A stretch of 64,000 bases of DNA from Algoriphagus aquimarinus (GTDB lineage: Bacteria; Bacteroidota; Bacteroidia; Cytophagales; Cyclobacteriaceae), in the NCBI RefSeq assembly GCF_007997215.1, contig NZ_VORW01000016.1:1-64000 (forward strand). Direction: 5' to 3'. The first letter of the stretch is position 1; every line of letters begins with the position of its first letter. The notes below the pieces were generated by a model, which worked only from the letters and a program-made list of their open reading frames with translations, did not search any database and had not been told where the DNA came from. Positions 26,733 through 35,609 of this stretch are shown piece by piece. A program made the position numbers and the translations under genes.

Positions 26733-28090
26733 TTGTTTCTATTCTTTTTGTACCAATCTTTGAATGATTCTGCTGGTAATTCTGGTAGATTTCTACCTTT
26801 TCCCCAAGCATTTAGCGGGTTGTAGATGATGCTGTCAGGCAAGGTCTTCAAAGATGCTCGCATCATTTTCCCTGAAATTTTATAAGCCAATGGGCTTTTA
26901 AAGATTCCATTGGCCAATTTCATTGACAGGCCTTTCAAGGACGCTCCTTGTGCTTTGGTGATTTCCTGTCTCCACTCGTAGAGTTGCTCGTGAATGTTTA
27001 TTTTCACGGGACATACATCGGTGCAGCTTCCGCAAAGCGTGGAGGCAAAAGGTAAGGTGCTGTATTTCTTAAGATCAATTCCTGGGGAAAGTATGGAGCC
27101 TATAGGTCCCGGAACAGTGCTTCCGTAGCTGAATCCACCGCTTCGGCGATAGATCGGGCAGGTGTTCATGCATGCTCCACAACGGATACACTTGAGAGAA
27201 TTTCTGAATTTCTCTCGTGCAAGCTGCTTGGTTCTGCCATTGTTTACCAAGATGAGGTGAAGTTCCTTACCCGGAGATGGACTTCTGAAATGTGAATTGT
27301 AATTCGTGATAGACTGGCCTGTGGCGGATCTCGCTAAAAGACGGAGAAATACACCCAGGTCTTTTCTTCTAGGAATGAGCTTCTCTATTCCCATGCAAGC
27401 TATATGCGTATCAGCTAAGTGAACGCCCATATCGGCATTACCTTCATTGGTACAGACCACGAATTCACCAGTCTCTGCAACAGCGAAATTGACTCCGGTG
27501 ATAGCTACTTTGGCTTGCAGGAATTTTTCACGTAGATGCAAGCGAGCTGCGTATGTAAGGTAAACAGGGTCTACATTCCCTTTTTCGGTATGAAGTTTCT
27601 CGTGAAAAATATCTGAGATATCCGACTTTTTCAAGTGAATAGCTGGCATCACGATATGACTTGGTGGTTGTTTTAGAAACTGAATAATCCGCTCTCCCAA
27701 ATCGGTGTCCACTACCTCAATACCTTTTTCTTCCAGGTATGGATTCAAATGACACTCTTCGGTAAGGATAGATTTACTTTTGACTATAGCCTTGCAATTC
27801 TTCTCATCGAGGATTTTTCCAATGATCTGATTATGCTCCTCAGCATTTTCTGCCCAGTGAACTTTGATGCCATTTGCGGTAGCATTTTTCTCTAATTCTT
27901 CGAGATAAAAATCAAGCTTCGAAAGTGTGTGATCCTTGATCTGAGAAGCTAGTTCTCGAAGCTTTTCCCATTCGGGGATTTGATGTATAGTTACATCGCG
28001 CTTTTGGCGAACGATCCAAAGTGTGTCATCATGCCATTTGGCACGTTCTTTATCTTGCAGAAATACGGTCGCATTTTCCGGATGGCTCAT
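26729..28090 (-). CDS. lutB: Lactate utilization protein B (4Fe-4S)
   Basis: Iron-sulfur subunit of LutABC. It has an LUD-type N-terminal domain followed by two ferredoxin-like clusters, CIRCGACMNTCP and CGSCTDVCP, in the last third. The start chosen, 28090, overlaps the lutA stop in an ATGA arrangement; a longer reading frame upstream would overlap lutA by about 90 bases and is unlikely. Length (453) fits the family. It lies in one transcription unit with lutA and lutC. Confidence 0.9.
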   Translation of the reverse strand: MSHPENATVFLQDKERAKWHDDTLWIVRQKRDVTIHQIPEWEKLRELASQIKDHTLSKLDFYLEELEKNATANGIKVHWAENAEEHNQIIGKILDEKNCKAIVKSKSILTEECHLNPYLEEKGIEVVDTDLGERIIQFLKQPPSHIVMPAIHLKKSDISDIFHEKLHTEKGNVDPVYLTYAARLHLREKFLQAKVAITGVNFAVAETGEFVVCTNEGNADMGVHLADTHIACMGIEKLIPRRKDLGVFLRLLARSATGQSITNYNSHFRSPSPGKELHLILVNNGRTKQLAREKFRNSLKCIRCGACMNTCPIYRRSGGFSYGSTVPGPIGSILSPGIDLKKYSTLPFASTLCGSCTDVCPVKINIHEQLYEWRQEITKAQGASLKGLSMKLANGIFKSPLAYKISGKMMRASLKTLPDSIIYNPLNAWGKGRNLPELPAESFKDWYKKNRNK

Positions 28091-28845
28091 GACATGACTT
28101 GGTTTAGGATTTCTGCGAAATGCATGAGTTGTACGTTGTCTTTGTCTCGTGTGGCGATTCCCTGCATGTGCATAATGCAAGACATGTCTCCACCGACGAT
28201 GATTTCTACGCCTTTATCTACGTGATCTGCGATTCGGTCTTTGCCCATTTGCACGGAGATAGCTTCTTCGCTTACAGCGAAAGTCCCGCCGAATCCACAG
28301 CACTCATCTTTTCTCGTCAATTCCACTATTTCCAATCCCTCCAGATCTTTCATCAGCTGGAGCGTTTTATTGAAAGCGGGTTCATTAAGTTCTGTATTAC
28401 TGGCAAGCCTTAGGCCTCGAAGTCCATGGCAAGAAGCATGAAAACCTATTTTATGTGGAAAGCTACCTTTGATCGAATCCACTTTAAGTACGTCGGTGAT
28501 AAATTCACTGAGTTCGTAGATGTTTGATTGTACGTGTTCTTGGTTTTTCTTGAGCTTATCTACTTTTGGCGAGTGCTCTTTGACGTGCAATACGCAGCTA
28601 CCAGAGGGAGCAACGATATAGTCAAACTTGGCGAAATCACTAATGAACTTGGATGTCGTGCCAGCAGTGTCTGCTTCGAAACCAGCATTAGACATAGGTT
28701 GTCCACAGCAAGTTTGGCCGAGTGGATAGGTGACCTTACAGCCAAGTTTCTCCAACAGTTCTAGAGTAGCAATTGCTACATTGGGATAAAACTGATCGAT
28801 GTAGCAAGGGATAAATAGGCCAATATGTGGGACGTCTTTTTTCAT
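28087..28845 (-). CDS. lutA: Lactate utilization protein A (CCG domains)
   Basis: A protein of 252 residues with two cysteine-rich CCG domains: Cys14 and CCGQP in the first, and HASCHGLRGL plus CCGFGGTFAV in the second. This is the usual LutA/YkgE layout. LutABC oxidises L-lactate to pyruvate. The gene is the first of lutABC and carries the conserved 69-bp element 23 bases before its start. It lies 113 bases behind the FGGY kinase gene, so it may be expressed with the rhamnose genes, where L-lactate would arise. Confidence 0.9.
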   Translation of the reverse strand: MKKDVPHIGLFIPCYIDQFYPNVAIATLELLEKLGCKVTYPLGQTCCGQPMSNAGFEADTAGTTSKFISDFAKFDYIVAPSGSCVLHVKEHSPKVDKLKKNQEHVQSNIYELSEFITDVLKVDSIKGSFPHKIGFHASCHGLRGLRLASNTELNEPAFNKTLQLMKDLEGLEIVELTRKDECCGFGGTFAVSEEAISVQMGKDRIADHVDKGVEIIVGGDMSCIMHMQGIATRDKDNVQLMHFAEILNQVMS

Positions 28846-28868
28846 CTGTTTATAGTTAGATTTTCAAA

Positions 28869-28937
28869 GGTCAGATGGAATCTCGCCTGATAGATAATCA
28901 TTCCTTCCTGTGACGCTTGCGATATGCTCGATTTCAT
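28869..28937 (-). promoter_or_regulatory. Block-conserved 5' element, copy B (lutABC)
   Basis: Second copy of the element at 14023-14091. The gene-proximal side also matches beyond the core: both copies share TATAAACA-like sequence immediately before the start codon. It lies between the FGGY kinase stop and the lutA start, so it may be an internal promoter/operator or an RNA leader within a longer transcript. Confidence 0.7.
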
Positions 28938-28958
28938 AGGAAATGTAAATTAAACCAT

Positions 28959-30284
28959 CTAGTCCATTGATACCAGCATAGCCGCGCCTAATGCTGAGCC
29001 ATTCGGGAAATCGCTTGGAATGATCGTTAATTCAGGAAGCTTTTTGCGAAGCATCTCTACAAAGATATCGTTGGCATTGAAGCCACCATCTATGAAAAGC
29101 CTACCTACCGGGGCATTGTCTAGAACAAGTTTAATGGCTGCAGTCTGCAGATCTGTGAGCTCATGGACAAAGGTGTAATATGCTTCATTAAACTCTTGGA
29201 AAAGAGACCAGTCATTCTCATTGGCTTGAGCTAATCCGTAATCCTCAGGTTTGAGGTAATGAAAGTGAATGCGCTTGGCTTTGTGATCTCGCACTTTTTC
29301 AAAAAGAGTCGCACTGAATTTTAATTTCTTATAGGTGCCAAGAGGCATTTGGAAGTGCTCATACAGCTTTTCCACCTGATATTTGTGCTCTTCTCCTATG
29401 AATAGTCGGGAGATTTTAATGGGTTCTCCTTTGATACTGAGAAACTGCAGGCAGTCCCGTTTAAGCTCTTTTTTCTTGAGCTTGGTTTTGTTGGATGGAT
29501 TGATGCAAATAGCCCAAGTGCCTGTAGATAGCAAGGCAAAAGGTTCTTTTTCTTGCTTGATGTAAGGAAGTAAAGCGGAGGAAGAATCATGTACTCCGAT
29601 TCCGCAGGGGATGTTGCCAAGTTCTGGTTTGGTCTTTAAGAGTGTATTTCCAGGCACAATAGGAGGAAGCAATTTTCTGATTTCTTCCCGATCTACCCAG
29701 GCATGGTAATCATTTGCTTCGTAATCCCAGAGTCCGGTATGACAGCCTATGCTGGTGTAATCAGAGACCATTTCTCCCGTAAATAGGAAACTCAGGTACT
29801 GAGGAAAATGGAAGGAATGGGCAATTCTTTTGAAGAAATCCGGCTTAGCGTATTTTATAAAGTAGAGCTGCAAACCCGAATTGAGCATGGCCAAAGGTGG
29901 AGAAGATGTGGCTCTACAGAAACTCATTTTTCCTCCATTTTCCTCATAAAACCTATTCAACAGGTCTTCAGGGAAAGGTTTCAGGTAATCATAAAGTGGA
30001 GTGGCTGGAATACCATTCTTGTCAATATGCACGAAAGAAGCTCCATGACAGGAGAAATTCAATCGTTTAATCTGATATTCTGTTGACTTCAGTGCATCCT
30101 TAAATGTCTTTAGCATCCACTCTTCAAGCGGTGCCAGAGGTTCACTCGGGAAATTGTCTTCGTCTGGAATAGGATCTAGACGTATGTAGGAACTGTATAC
30201 TTCGGTTAGATTTTCATCAAAAAGAAAGAACTTTTTGTTCGTCCTGCCGATGTCAAATACTGCCGTTACTGGGATTTTACTCAT
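28959..30284 (-). CDS. FGGY-family carbohydrate kinase, probable L-rhamnulokinase
   Basis: A sugar kinase of the FGGY family with an ASKHA ATPase fold. Visible are the N-terminal phosphate loop FDIGRTNKKFFLFD, GVHDSSSALLPYI near residue 230, LSTGTWAICINP, and the adenosine motif FIDGGFNANDIF with GSALGAAML at the end. At 441 residues it is shorter than xylulokinases and close to rhamnulokinase size. Its place behind rhaEW and the GntR gene (10 bases away), opposite rhaI, makes L-rhamnulose the likely substrate; L-fuculose cannot be excluded from sequence alone. Confidence 0.82.
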   Translation of the reverse strand: MSKIPVTAVFDIGRTNKKFFLFDENLTEVYSSYIRLDPIPDEDNFPSEPLAPLEEWMLKTFKDALKSTEYQIKRLNFSCHGASFVHIDKNGIPATPLYDYLKPFPEDLLNRFYEENGGKMSFCRATSSPPLAMLNSGLQLYFIKYAKPDFFKRIAHSFHFPQYLSFLFTGEMVSDYTSIGCHTGLWDYEANDYHAWVDREEIRKLLPPIVPGNTLLKTKPELGNIPCGIGVHDSSSALLPYIKQEKEPFALLSTGTWAICINPSNKTKLKKKELKRDCLQFLSIKGEPIKISRLFIGEEHKYQVEKLYEHFQMPLGTYKKLKFSATLFEKVRDHKAKRIHFHYLKPEDYGLAQANENDWSLFQEFNEAYYTFVHELTDLQTAAIKLVLDNAPVGRLFIDGGFNANDIFVEMLRKKLPELTIIPSDFPNGSALGAAMLVSMD

Positions 30285-30294
30285 AGTTACGCTA

Positions 30295-31329
30295 TCAGAG
30301 CGATTTTCGGATGATCATCTTGAATGGGTTCTTCAGAGGGATTTTATCTTCTTCACCTAGGATTTGATTTGCGATTGTGGTTCCCATTTCGACGAAATCA
30401 GTGGAGATAGTGGTAATTCCCTCTGCCAAAATTTCCTTCAAAGGAGTCTCGTTGTACGAGATGATTCCTATGTCTTTTCCAAGTTGAAAGCCCTGCTCAC
30501 GGGATTTTTTCACAATATTGGCAAGGTCAGTTTCTGCCAATACGATAAAGGAGTCTCCTTCATACAGTTGTTCATCATCGATTCCATCTAGTATTAGGTT
30601 GTTGAAATTGTGGAAGAAGCAAAAACGCTTAAATCCATCAATGATCTCAACTGGATACATATCCCCTTTTGGGAAAACAAGAGTCAATCTCGTGTATTTC
30701 CTTAAGTGGGTAATGCCCGATTCAAGTGCTTCGAGAATGTCTCTAGCAAAATCCTGATAAACTCCTGGGAATTCGTTTTCATGATTTTTCACGTCACGAT
30801 CCATTATCAGGAGTTTATCTTTAGGGATTTGCTGGATAAGGTCATAGCACGTTTCTGGATGAGTGTTCTCATCAAAGAAATGAGGTGCCAAGACATAGTA
30901 ATTATAGTGCCCCAGATTTCGCTCCAAAAGGTTTTCGAAAATCGTACGATTATAATGGTGGATCTGTAAATCCACCGTCGCTTGATTTCCTAAAGTCTCT
31001 ACAATAGAGTAGTAGATGATCTTCTTATAAGAACTTAGCTTATTGAAGATTAATAGAACCTTTACTTTGTTAGTCATATTCGTAGAACTCACGTAGAAGC
31101 CTTTACCTCTCACAGAAGTGATGATGCTACGATCCCGAAGTTCATTGTAGGCTTTTTCTACAGTATCACGGGAAAGCAGAAAGTCGAAACTCGTCTCGTT
31201 GATAGATGGGATTCTATCTCCGATTTTGAGTTTACCACTATCAAGATCATCAAGTATGAGATTGACTACCTGCATGTATTTAGGTGTCCGTGAGTCCGTG
31301 TGGATCTTTTCCGATTTGTCAACTAACAT
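30295..31329 (-). CDS. GntR family transcriptional regulator, probable rhamnose regulator
   Basis: The N-terminal winged helix (residues about 10-85, with SRDTVEKAYNELRDRSII and GKGFYVSS) is of the GntR type. A periplasmic-binding-protein-like sensor domain makes up the rest, as in LacI-type effectors. Such regulators in Bacteroidota control neighbouring sugar genes. It lies between rhaEW (55-base gap) and the kinase (10-base gap), so it probably controls its own operon and the divergent rhaI. A candidate operator lies at 33673-33693. Confidence 0.85.
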   Translation of the reverse strand: MLVDKSEKIHTDSRTPKYMQVVNLILDDLDSGKLKIGDRIPSINETSFDFLLSRDTVEKAYNELRDRSIITSVRGKGFYVSSTNMTNKVKVLLIFNKLSSYKKIIYYSIVETLGNQATVDLQIHHYNRTIFENLLERNLGHYNYYVLAPHFFDENTHPETCYDLIQQIPKDKLLIMDRDVKNHENEFPGVYQDFARDILEALESGITHLRKYTRLTLVFPKGDMYPVEIIDGFKRFCFFHNFNNLILDGIDDEQLYEGDSFIVLAETDLANIVKKSREQGFQLGKDIGIISYNETPLKEILAEGITTISTDFVEMGTTIANQILGEEDKIPLKNPFKMIIRKSL

Positions 31330-31384
31330 AGCATTTTGGGTTATTGTGGGGTACTAGGTGTAATCGAGGTTTATTAATTCAAGT

Positions 31385-33505
31385 CTATCTTGGGAATGCA
31401 GCAGCTAGTCCGCCGTCTACATTAAGCATATTTCCTGTGGTTTTGCCAAGTTGACCGCTTACAAAAACGAATGCTGCGTCTGCGATGTCGCTGGTTTTTA
31501 CACTTTCTTTCAATAAGGTACGATTAGCATAGAACTGAGGCAAGTCCTTTACTTCAATTCCGTATGCCTTAGCGCGATTTTCGCCCCATCCACCTTCCCA
31601 GATGTTTGAGTTTTCGATCACTGCATCAGGATTCACCACATTGACTTTGATTTTGTCTTCAGCAAGTTCTGCAGCCATTAATCTGGACATATGAAGTTGA
31701 GCTGCTTTAGCAGTACCGTAAGCAACGTTTTTCGCTCCGGCTACCAAGCCGTTCTTACTTGCAATGTTTACTATATCTCCACCATGGCCTTGAAGCTTCA
31801 TGATTTTAACTCCAGCTTTGGAGATGTGATATTGACCCATTACCAAGATATCATTCAGTCTGTCCCAGTCTTGATCGGTGTGATCTTCAAATGACTTGCT
31901 GATAGAAATACCTGCATTGTTGACCATGATGTCCACTCCACCGAATTGTAGGCAAGTAGCCTGCATAGCAGCTTCTAAGCTTTTTCCATCAGTCACATCC
32001 AGTTTCACTGCTAAGAATGCGTCTTTTCCATATTTCTTCAAGAGTGCATCGCTGGTCTGCTGCAATCTGTCTCCATCAATATCTGTTACTACCACGCAAG
32101 CACCTTCTTTGATGTATTTCTCTGCGATAGCTAAGCCGATTCCGCCAGCACTTCCAGTAACCAAAGCTACTTTTCTAGAAAGCGGCTGCTCTTTTGGCAT
32201 TCTCTGAAGTTTTGCTTCTTCAAGTAACCAGTATTCAATATTGAAAGCCTCCTGAAGAGGTAATGATACGTATTTAGAAACAGCTTCTGCACCACGCATT
32301 ACGTTGATTGCGTTGATGTAAAACTCACTTGCCACACGGCTAGTTTGCTTATTTTTTGCGTAGCTGAACATGCCCACACCTGGCCAGATAATGATTACCG
32401 GGTTTGCGTCTCGAACAGCGGGGCTATTAGCATGTTTATGCTTCTCATAATAATCAGCATACATTTCTCTGTATGCTTGGAATGCTACATTGATTTGTTC
32501 TTTCAAAGCAGTAAGATCTGAAAGATCTGCATCAGCAGAAATATCCAAAACCAAAGGAGAAATCTTTGTTCTCAAGAAGTGATCAGGGCAGCTTGTTCCC
32601 ATAGGAGCCAATTTGCTTAGATCATTACTATTGATGAATTGAAGGACTTCAGGTGCATCCGTGAATGTACCAACCATTAGGTTTTCCGAAGAAGCTAGTC
32701 CCCTTAGTAAAGGAGCAAGTTTAGCTGCTTGACTTTTTCTTTGCTCAGGAGCTAGAGATTGTACTTTTTCACCTCCGAATACAGGACGATTTTTCCCGTA
32801 ATTCTGAGCCAAGTATTCAGAAGCAGTTTCAATTACTTCCAAGCTATTCATATAGCACTCAAAGGCAGTATCTCCCCAAGTGAAAAGTCCATGCCCACCA
32901 AGCATAATGCCACGGATTCCTGGGTTTTCGTCAAGTGCTTGCTTCAGTTGTAGTCCAAGATCGAAACCTGGTTTTTGCCAAGGCACCCAGGCAATCTGGC
33001 CGTCCCAAAGATCCTTCGTGATTTGCTCTCCATCCTTTGCTGCTGCAATAGCAATCGCAGCATCTGGATGCAAGTGATCAATGTGCTTGAATGGCAAAAA
33101 TGCGTGTAAAGGCGTATCAATGGAAGGTGCTTTAGACTTAAGGTCGTAGATACAGTGATTGAAAAGTTCAACCATCTCATCTTCAAATTCCAGACCTCTA
33201 TAGATTCCTTTCAAAGCTCGAAGTTTGTCTACATAAAGTCCGGCTAAGCCAGCTTTTGTCAAGGTTCCGATGTCTCCACCTGAGCCTTTTACCCACATTA
33301 CTTCTACCTTTTCATTGGTAAGTGGATCCGCTTCGTAGGTTTTGCAACTAGTGTTTCCACCGCCGTAATTTGTGATTCTCAGATCGGCTCCAAGTATATT
33401 TGAACGGTAAATAAGAAGATCAACTTCTTTGCCCTCTAGTTTGGATGCGACTGCATCATCCCAAAGGTAACTTACGTGCTTAAAGTTTTGTGTTGTTATG
33501 CTCAT
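31385..33505 (-). CDS. rhaEW: Bifunctional rhamnulose-1-phosphate aldolase / lactaldehyde dehydrogenase
   Basis: A 706-residue fusion. The N-terminal half is a class II aldolase domain with a histidine cluster at 141, 144 and 146 and GGHGLFTW (His205). The C-terminal half from about residue 445 is an SDR dehydrogenase with TGSAGGIG (450-457), NNAGIS and YGTAKAAQLHM. The fusion is the known RhaEW arrangement that splits L-rhamnulose-1-phosphate into dihydroxyacetone phosphate and L-lactaldehyde, then oxidises the aldehyde to L-lactate. It heads a minus-strand operon with the regulator and kinase. LutABC, encoded next, would take lactate to pyruvate. Confidence 0.92.
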   Translation of the reverse strand: MSITTQNFKHVSYLWDDAVASKLEGKEVDLLIYRSNILGADLRITNYGGGNTSCKTYEADPLTNEKVEVMWVKGSGGDIGTLTKAGLAGLYVDKLRALKGIYRGLEFEDEMVELFNHCIYDLKSKAPSIDTPLHAFLPFKHIDHLHPDAAIAIAAAKDGEQITKDLWDGQIAWVPWQKPGFDLGLQLKQALDENPGIRGIMLGGHGLFTWGDTAFECYMNSLEVIETASEYLAQNYGKNRPVFGGEKVQSLAPEQRKSQAAKLAPLLRGLASSENLMVGTFTDAPEVLQFINSNDLSKLAPMGTSCPDHFLRTKISPLVLDISADADLSDLTALKEQINVAFQAYREMYADYYEKHKHANSPAVRDANPVIIIWPGVGMFSYAKNKQTSRVASEFYINAINVMRGAEAVSKYVSLPLQEAFNIEYWLLEEAKLQRMPKEQPLSRKVALVTGSAGGIGLAIAEKYIKEGACVVVTDIDGDRLQQTSDALLKKYGKDAFLAVKLDVTDGKSLEAAMQATCLQFGGVDIMVNNAGISISKSFEDHTDQDWDRLNDILVMGQYHISKAGVKIMKLQGHGGDIVNIASKNGLVAGAKNVAYGTAKAAQLHMSRLMAAELAEDKIKVNVVNPDAVIENSNIWEGGWGENRAKAYGIEVKDLPQFYANRTLLKESVKTSDIADAAFVFVSGQLGKTTGNMLNVDGGLAAAFPR

Positions 33506-34306
33506 TGCGTTTAGCAGATTGTTCTGATAGTGAATATGGGTGAAAATATTACCTGAGGTATCCTGTGCTGTCTTGAATACAAAAGGAATTTTATTGATTT
33601 ATTAGATTGTTAATCGTTGTAATATTTTGACTATAACATAAAATCACTTGTTTATTTGATTAAAATAGTTAATAACCAAATTTACTTTGGTTACGGATTG
33701 AAAATAGTAGTATGGAAACGGTTACTACCTGAAGCAATCACTGTTAATTTATTTGCGATTTATTATAAACTTAATCTAGACCGTAATTTAAAAAGTAATA
33801 ATCAAAATGCATGAAGACTATAATAGTAAGTGTCTGCGCTTGAAGAGTCTCAACTATTCTTCTATTTACTTCAGACTATTCATGTGTTTTGCTTAGTTTA
33901 ATCAGAGCTTCAGCTATTGTTGCTCGACCAAAACTTGCGCTCCCCAGTTATTTTTTGATTGTTAACTAGTTTGAAATGAGTTGAGCTATTGGCTCTTCCA
34001 ACAACAGAAGGGATTTTAACCTGATTTTTGCATTATCAGTATGCTACGAAAATCAAAAAATAGATTTTGGATGGTCGTTTTTGAACTAGTACATCAAGGG
34101 TATAGCAGTGATTTCAATATAATGTATTGAATAGTAGGAGACTAATCATTTTTATTTCTAAATCAAAGAATCTTGTTACATGAGATAGCACATCTGCCTT
34201 GTTCTTTTTGCATAGAAATGCTAGGGTTTTCAACGACATCCAAACCGATTCCATTTGCCCATTTTTTGAGCAATTCGAGTAATAGAGAAACAACAACACA
34301 GTAAAC
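33506..34306. other. 800-bp divergent control region between rhaEW and rhaI
   Basis: An A+T-rich stretch without a credible gene. It should hold the promoters of both divergent rhamnose units. An 8-5-8 inverted repeat lies at 33673-33693, and the GATTCCAT-x-TG-x-CC end of the conserved lut/symporter element recurs at 34247-34260, 46 bases before rhaI, without the other blocks. The size is large for simple divergent promoters in this window. Confidence 0.5.
33673..33693. promoter_or_regulatory. Candidate operator (inverted repeat) for the GntR regulator
   Basis: A perfect inverted repeat, TAACCAAA then five bases then TTTGGTTA, in the divergent region about 170 bases before rhaEW. Size and spacing suit a dimeric GntR-type regulator. 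No second copy was found in the window, so the assignment is tentative. Confidence 0.4.
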
Positions 34307-35581
34307 ATGAGAATTACAGAAGACCAACTAGCATCTTTTTCTTCCACTGACTTTCATAACCGTTCGATTGATCTTTTGCGTGAGCGATTCTCAAAGCAAA
34401 ATTTGAATTTTGAGCATGTTATCCGTAAAATTCAGGGATTTCAGATTGCTATTCCCAGTGCCGCTTTGGGAAATGGCAGGGCGAGAAATAAGAAGTCAAG
34501 GACAGGCGGTGAGCCTAGAAATCTAAATGAAAAGCTGGAAGATATCGGGCTGTTACAGCAATTGACCTGCAAGACCAATTCTGTTTCTGTATATATTCCA
34601 TGGGATATGCCAGAGGATTATCAGGAGGTAAAAGGCTTGGCAAATGAACTCAATTTGGAGTTTGACTCGATGAACAGTACTAGTTCTCAGGATCAAAATC
34701 AGAAGCAGTATGCCAAGTTGGGATCCTTGGGTAACCCTAACAAAGCTATTCGGGAAGAGGCTATCGCTCATAATGAGGATGTAATCGATATAGGTAAAAA
34801 GCTCGGGAGCAAGGGGCTGACAGTTTGGATGGCTGATGGGAGTAATTTTCCTGGGCAGTCCAAATTTAGAAGTACGCTAGGATGGACGGAGGAGTCACTT
34901 CGTGAGATCTACGAATTCATGCCGTCGGATTGGGATCTTATGTTGGAGTACAAACCTTATGAGCCTAATTGTTATCATACAGTTGTTCCTGATTGGGGAA
35001 CTTCATCTATGCTCGCCAAGAGATTGGGATCACGTGCTAAAGTACTGGTGGATCTTGGTCACCATTTACCCAAAACGAATATTGAACAGATCGTAGCTAC
35101 TCTGATGTATCAGAACCTTCTCGCTGGATTTCACTTCAATGATAGTAAATATGGTGATGACGATCTGAACCCTAGTAGTGTTAAGCCTTATCAGTTGTTT
35201 TTGATTTTCTGTGAACTAATAGGAGGTGACCAAGACGGGGCTCAAGCTTGGGATAGTATTTCCTGGATGATTGACGCAAGTTATAATACTCAGGATCCTT
35301 TGGTCGATTTAATTCAAGCTTTGGAAGCGATTACGATTGCCTACACCAAAGCCATGCTGGTAGATAGAAAGAGATTACAGGAGTGCCAGCAGAATGGGGA
35401 AGGATCACAAGCACAGGAAATCCTACAAATGGCTTATTTGATAGATGTAAGACCTTTGGTGTGCGAGGCCAGAGTTCGTGCTGGGGGAGCAGCAGAACCC
35501 TTAGAAGCGTATAGGGTTTTGATGATTCGCAATAAACTGGTTCAAGAAAGAGGCGTGAAATCTTATAATTCAATATTTTAG
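34307..35581 (+). CDS. rhaI: L-rhamnose isomerase, RhaI type
   Basis: A 424-residue xylose-isomerase-like TIM-barrel enzyme of the RhaI (non-RhaA) rhamnose isomerase group, converting L-rhamnose to L-rhamnulose. Characteristic segments are IPWDMPEDYQEVKGLA, FDSMNSTSSQDQ, WMADGSNFPGQ, MLEYKPYEPNCYHTVV, VLVDLGHHLP and FHFNDSKYGDDDL, which supply metal ligands. It is divergent from rhaEW across an 800-base control region and followed after 28 bases by a sulfatase, so both plus-strand genes are probably one unit. Confidence 0.9.
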   Translation: MRITEDQLASFSSTDFHNRSIDLLRERFSKQNLNFEHVIRKIQGFQIAIPSAALGNGRARNKKSRTGGEPRNLNEKLEDIGLLQQLTCKTNSVSVYIPWDMPEDYQEVKGLANELNLEFDSMNSTSSQDQNQKQYAKLGSLGNPNKAIREEAIAHNEDVIDIGKKLGSKGLTVWMADGSNFPGQSKFRSTLGWTEESLREIYEFMPSDWDLMLEYKPYEPNCYHTVVPDWGTSSMLAKRLGSRAKVLVDLGHHLPKTNIEQIVATLMYQNLLAGFHFNDSKYGDDDLNPSSVKPYQLFLIFCELIGGDQDGAQAWDSISWMIDASYNTQDPLVDLIQALEAITIAYTKAMLVDRKRLQECQQNGEGSQAQEILQMAYLIDVRPLVCEARVRAGGAAEPLEAYRVLMIRNKLVQERGVKSYNSIF

Positions 35582-35609
35582 CCAGAAGTAAATCTTATTA
35601 TCTTAGGGC

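Noticed and set aside
34192..34260. Third copy of the 69-bp element before rhaI
   Set aside because: Only the final GATTCCAT-x-TG-x-CC block matches; the other three blocks are absent, so it may be chance.
34114..34347. 77-residue minus-strand frame overlapping the rhaI start
   Set aside because: It would cover the rhaI 5' end and leader and has no family resemblance; shadow reading is more likely.
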